NCBI GenBank assembly: GCA_965555375.1
Contig: CBEWDL010000019.1
Span: 1-28,774 of the forward strand
Length of the DNA stretch: 28,774 nt
From: CBDVBL01 sp965555375
GTDB lineage: Bacteria; Zixibacteria; MSB-5A5; UBA10806
Reading direction: 5' to 3'
A model generated the notes under the pieces. It was given only the letters and a program-made list of their open reading frames with translations. It ran no database searches and had not been told where the DNA came from. The translations under genes were made by a program, and so were the position numbers. Shown here piece by piece: positions 25,868 to 28,774 of this stretch. Position 1 is the first letter of the stretch. Each line of letters begins with the position of its first letter.

Positions 25868-26691
25868 AGAAATTTTCAGATTACTATCCGATCTTAAAAA
25901 AAGAGAAGATCTCGCCAACAATATTCAAGTTCACATTCGAGGCTGATGATATTGCGAAATCTGCAAGTCCCGGGCAGTTTATTCAGGTCAGGACGTCCGG
26001 AGATTATTTTCCACTCTGGCCACGGCCGTTTTCCATCTACGATGCCGATCCCGGCAGCGGGGAGCTTTCGATTATTTTCAAAATATTCGGATGTGGGACA
26101 TCGCAGCTTGCGGATATGCGAGATGGCCGGAAAGCACACCTTCTGGGACCTTCAGGGAATGGTTTTCGTCTTTTGAAAAACGAACCAGGGGTCGTTATGG
26201 CCGCAGGCGGAGTAGGAATGCCACCGCTGTTTTTCCTGGCCAAGAGATCCATACAGAATGGCTATCCGGCAGAGCGGATTACATTCATATCGGGGGCAAG
26301 AGCTAAAGACGATCTTTTCAACGACGTGGAATTGAGCGAGCTCGGCATCGATCTCCATATCTGCACAGATGACGGTAGTTTCGGCGCCCGGGGTACGGTG
26401 GTGGATTTACTCGAAAAGGAACTTGAGAACGTCCGGGATCGAATCGTATATGCCTGCGGCCCCACGGCGATGCTGGAGAAGATCGACAGAATGCTTGTGG
26501 CGGAAGGAATATCAGGCTTTCTGTCGCTGGAGGCTTTGATGCCGTGCGGCTATGGAATCTGCAGCGGCTGTGCTGTCAAGGTATCCCCGCCGAAAGACCG
26601 GGGTCCCACAGACGATAATCGAGACTACCATCTGCGGCGGGTTTGTATCGAGGGTCCCATTTTTGAATGCGGGGAAGTAATCTGGCAATAA
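25864..26691 (+). CDS. pyrK: Dihydroorotate dehydrogenase electron-transfer subunit
   Basis: This 275-residue flavo-iron-sulfur subunit carries FAD motif RPFSIYDAD (about 54-62), an NAD-binding-like GGVGMPPL (about 115-122), YACGPTAML (about 196-204) and the [2Fe-2S] ligands Cys228, Cys233, Cys236 and Cys261 (MPCGYGICSGC ... RVCIEG). It passes electrons from the class 1B PyrD to NAD+. The start is TTG at 25864, overlapping the TPR gene stop by four bases. It overlaps pyrD by 25 bp, so the subunits are translationally linked. Confidence 0.95.
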   Translation: MKKFSDYYPILKKEKISPTIFKFTFEADDIAKSASPGQFIQVRTSGDYFPLWPRPFSIYDADPGSGELSIIFKIFGCGTSQLADMRDGRKAHLLGPSGNGFRLLKNEPGVVMAAGGVGMPPLFFLAKRSIQNGYPAERITFISGARAKDDLFNDVELSELGIDLHICTDDGSFGARGTVVDLLEKELENVRDRIVYACGPTAMLEKIDRMLVAEGISGFLSLEALMPCGYGICSGCAVKVSPPKDRGPTDDNRDYHLRRVCIEGPIFECGEVIWQ

Positions 26692-27605
26692 GCGTAAATC
26701 TCTCGGTTGATGTCGCGGGCCTGCGCCTAAAAAACCCTGTCCTTGCCGCCTCGGGCTGTTTCGCCTATGGCGAGGAAGCCTCGGAGATATTCGATATATC
26801 CATGCTGGGGGGCATCGTAACCAAATCCTTGACCTACCTGCCGAGGGAAGGGCACCCTCCGCCAAAGGTGTGCGAGACCGACGCCGGCATGTTGAACGCT
26901 ATCGGGCTTTCCAATGTCGGGATAGACAGATTTATTAATGAGAAATTGCCGTTTCTGTCGGAAAATGATACGGCGTGTATCGTCAGCATTGCCGGATCAA
27001 CAGTGGACGAATATATTCGCCTGGCGGAGCTCCTGGCCGGATGCGACGATGTTCCTGCTATAGAGGTTAATATCTCCTGCCCCAATGTCGATGAGGGGGG
27101 CCTGGAGTTCGGTGCATACAGCGAGCCGGCCAGCCGCGTCATTGGCGAAGTCAGGAAACGGTTCCCCCGGACCCTGATTGCAAAGCTATCTCCGAATGTG
27201 ACCGATATCGTCAAGATAGCAAACAGCGTTGTGGATAACGGCGCCGATGCGGTTTCATTGATCAATACAGTTGTCGGCACGGCAATAGATATCGAAAAGA
27301 GAACCTTCAGGCTCTCAAATACATTCGGAGGTTTGTCAGGTCCGGCCATCCGACCGATAGCGCTGGCCATGGTTTACAAGGTGGCGAGCGCTGTCGATGT
27401 TCCCGTGATAGGTATCGGCGGGATAACAACCGCCTCGGACGCTGCAGAATTTCTTCTCGCTGGCGCTAAGGCCGTCCAGGTGGGAACCGCATGTTTCATA
27501 GATCCCAATGCTCCTCTTAACATTATTGAAGGCCTCCGTAATTATCTTATCAAGCAGGGCGAGGATGATATAAACAATATAATCGGAACGGTTAAACTGC
27601 GATGA
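26667..27605 (+). CDS. pyrD: Dihydroorotate dehydrogenase, class 1B catalytic subunit
   Basis: This 312-residue FMN enzyme has LKNPVLAASGCFAYGEE, VTKSLT, NAIGLSNVG, catalytic Cys138 in NISCPN (135-140), AKLSPNVTDI, SLINTV, GGLSGPAIRPIAL and GIGGI. A cysteine base rather than serine marks class 1, and adjacent pyrK marks 1B, the NAD-dependent heterotetramer. It oxidises dihydroorotate to orotate in the cytoplasm. The ATG at 26667 lies inside the end of pyrK. The next gene, pyrF, begins within the stop codon overlap (ATGA). Confidence 0.97.
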   Translation: MRGSNLAISVNLSVDVAGLRLKNPVLAASGCFAYGEEASEIFDISMLGGIVTKSLTYLPREGHPPPKVCETDAGMLNAIGLSNVGIDRFINEKLPFLSENDTACIVSIAGSTVDEYIRLAELLAGCDDVPAIEVNISCPNVDEGGLEFGAYSEPASRVIGEVRKRFPRTLIAKLSPNVTDIVKIANSVVDNGADAVSLINTVVGTAIDIEKRTFRLSNTFGGLSGPAIRPIALAMVYKVASAVDVPVIGIGGITTASDAAEFLLAGAKAVQVGTACFIDPNAPLNIIEGLRNYLIKQGEDDINNIIGTVKLR

Positions 27606-28516
27606 CTTTTAGAGAAAAACTACTCGAAACCTCGGGGAAAAACAGAAGCTGGCTGTGTGTTGGTCTCGATCCGGACGCAACCAGGCTCCCTGGGAATCTC
27701 GGCTCCGGACCTGAGGCTGTTTTGAAATTCAATCGCGCTGTCATAGAAGCGACCGCAGATTTAGTCTGTGCTTACAAACCGAATGCGGCATTCTACGAAA
27801 GTATGGGAGCCGCGGGCTGGGAGATATTAGAGGAAACGATAAGATCGATACCCGATCATATCCCGGTGATCCTCGATTTCAAGAGAGGCGATATCGGCAA
27901 CACCGCCGCCAGGTATGCCAGATCCGCTTTCGAGCATCTCGGCGTGGATGCCGTTACCGTGAATCCATATCTCGGTAGAGACTCCATCGAACCGTTTATT
28001 AATTACCGGGAAAAGGGCACCTTCGTGCTTTGCCTGACGTCGAATCCGTCGTCATCGGATATCCAGAGGCAATTGATGCTTCTCGATAATCCCCCTGAAG
28101 ATGATCTGATGCCCCCTCAGTCGAAGGCTAAAAAGTTCGCCGAGTTCTTCAGGGCATCAACTCAAACGCTTTTCTCTTATGTTGCCGGCCTCGCAGTAGA
28201 ATGGAACAGCCATGGCAATATCGGGCTTGTGGTGGGAGGCACCTCGCCTGCGGAACTGGAGCGGCTACGGGGAAAAATCGGAGAAGAGATGCCCATATTG
28301 ATTCCGGGTGTCGGGGCGCAGGGAGGCGACCTGGAGAAGTCCGTCATTTACGGCTCCAATTCAAACGGTGAGATGGCAATAGTAAATGTCGCCAGGGGCA
28401 TAATATATGCATGGAGGAATGAACCTGTATTTCAGTCTGAGGTTCGTGATGCCGCGGAATCCTTCAGGCGCCAGATCATGGAAGCGGTCGCCAGGAAAAT
28501 CGGATCGAGGCGTTGA
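27602..28516 (+). CDS. pyrF: Orotidine 5'-phosphate decarboxylase (type 2)
   Basis: This 304-residue decarboxylase is longer than the roughly 230 of type 1, as expected for type 2 (mycobacterial/Myxococcus-like). The catalytic DFKRGDIGNT (92-101) supplies Lys94 and the Asp network. CVGLDPDATRLP (about 19-30), YKPNAAFYES, VNPYLGRDSIEPF, CLTSNPSS and IPGVGAQGGD, the phosphate-binding loop, are all present. It converts OMP to UMP. The start overlaps pyrD by four bases, so pyrK-pyrD-pyrF form one coupled unit covering the last redox and decarboxylation steps. pyrE is not in the window. Confidence 0.97.
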   Translation: MTFREKLLETSGKNRSWLCVGLDPDATRLPGNLGSGPEAVLKFNRAVIEATADLVCAYKPNAAFYESMGAAGWEILEETIRSIPDHIPVILDFKRGDIGNTAARYARSAFEHLGVDAVTVNPYLGRDSIEPFINYREKGTFVLCLTSNPSSSDIQRQLMLLDNPPEDDLMPPQSKAKKFAEFFRASTQTLFSYVAGLAVEWNSHGNIGLVVGGTSPAELERLRGKIGEEMPILIPGVGAQGGDLEKSVIYGSNSNGEMAIVNVARGIIYAWRNEPVFQSEVRDAAESFRRQIMEAVARKIGSRR

Positions 28517-28578
28517 TAGCGATGCCTCAGCCTTTTCTGGATATGGTTAATTCAAACACAATTCTTTGGCGAATTTGC

Positions 28579-28606
28579 TTGACAGGGTAACGGGCGCGAA
28601 TATATT
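28579..28606 (+). promoter_or_regulatory. Predicted sigma70-type promoter for the flavoprotein gene
   Basis: TTGACA (28579-28584) and TATATT (28601-28606) are separated by 16 bp, with the expected start near 28613. The leader would be about 60 bases before ATG 28672. A second AT-rich TATACT at 28612 lies too far for this -35. Confidence 0.55.
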
Positions 28607-28671
28607 GATTATATACTCTTATTCAGATGTTGAGTAAGATTTAGTAACTGTTCTTAATTTCGGTTAACATA

Positions 28672-28774
28672 ATGCGGGTTAAAAAGAAATCGAAAAGGGC
28701 GGAAAGAAAACGTCCGATTGTGATAATAGGCGGCGGACCCGCAGGGATGACGGCGGCGCAGTCCGCAGTAAAAA
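28672..28774 (+). CDS. FAD/NAD(P)-binding oxidoreductase, partial (5' end only)
   Basis: The ATG at 28672 opens a frame that runs off the window, with 34 residues visible. A basic tail (MRVKKKSKRAERKRP) is followed by a Rossmann dinucleotide loop, IVIIGGGPAGMTAAQSA, with the GxGxxG-like GGGPAG. This is the ADP-binding fold at the start of flavoprotein oxidoreductases. BaiN/YhiN-like, thioredoxin reductase-like or geranylgeranyl reductase-like enzymes all fit; too little is visible to choose. Confidence 0.8.
   Translation, partial: MRVKKKSKRAERKRPIVIIGGGPAGMTAAQSAVK

Overview
The window looks like chromosomal DNA from an uncultivated Gram-negative bacterium. Lipoprotein signal peptides, a TonB-like C-terminal domain, a heptose-isomerase gene and lipid-linked polysaccharide genes all imply an outer membrane. 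A Bacteroidetes-type (group II) geranylgeranylglyceryl-phosphate synthase homologue, carboxypeptidase-regulatory-like lipoproteins and the mixed TPR/TonB architecture point to the FCB superphylum or a neighbouring candidate phylum such as Zixibacteria. That placement is inference from gene content; no rRNA gene is present. Coding density is high, base composition is near balanced, and no tRNA, rRNA, CRISPR array, transposase or integrase was found.

Region 1 (1-9398, minus strand) is a long co-directional run. In transcription order it holds alaS, a GGGP synthase-like gene, gmhA, a Wzx-type flippase, a SAM methyltransferase and three GT4 glycosyltransferases, the last cut by the window edge. 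Gaps are short (3 to 103 bp) and two junctions overlap as ATGA. It reads as a surface polysaccharide/LPS locus headed by alaS.

Region 2 (9399-10843, plus) is a single M20-family, YgeY-like peptidase/deacylase with its own predicted promoter, divergent from alaS.

Region 3 (10914-19078, minus) carries housekeeping and envelope genes. In transcription order these are a carboxypeptidase-regulatory-like lipoprotein, a zinc-ribbon DUF2007-like protein, panD, a GlmU-type nucleotidyltransferase without the acetyltransferase domain, a small exported beta-rich protein, a LytR_C-domain membrane protein, rsfS, rho, a SAM methyltransferase and a GH57-like protein with eroded catalytic motifs. Several of these have sigma70-like promoters that can be read directly, including a perfect TTGACA-17-TATAAT.

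Region 4 (19655-22964, plus) is the most intriguing part. It is a compact four-gene operon of membrane proteins: an FN3 protein with a DUF6754-like domain, a six-TM protein, a two-TM protein with a large predicted extracytoplasmic domain, and a second six-TM protein. A strong intrinsic terminator closes it. The operon appears to encode an uncharacterised inner-membrane complex.

Region 5 (23180-28774, plus) is a TPR lipoprotein with a TonB-like C-terminus. It is translationally coupled to pyrK-pyrD-pyrF (late de novo pyrimidine synthesis) and is followed by a promoter and the start of a flavoprotein oxidoreductase. Intergenic spaces hold short palindromes that look like a dispersed family, and a compact pseudoknot-capable structure lies between the methyltransferase and rho.
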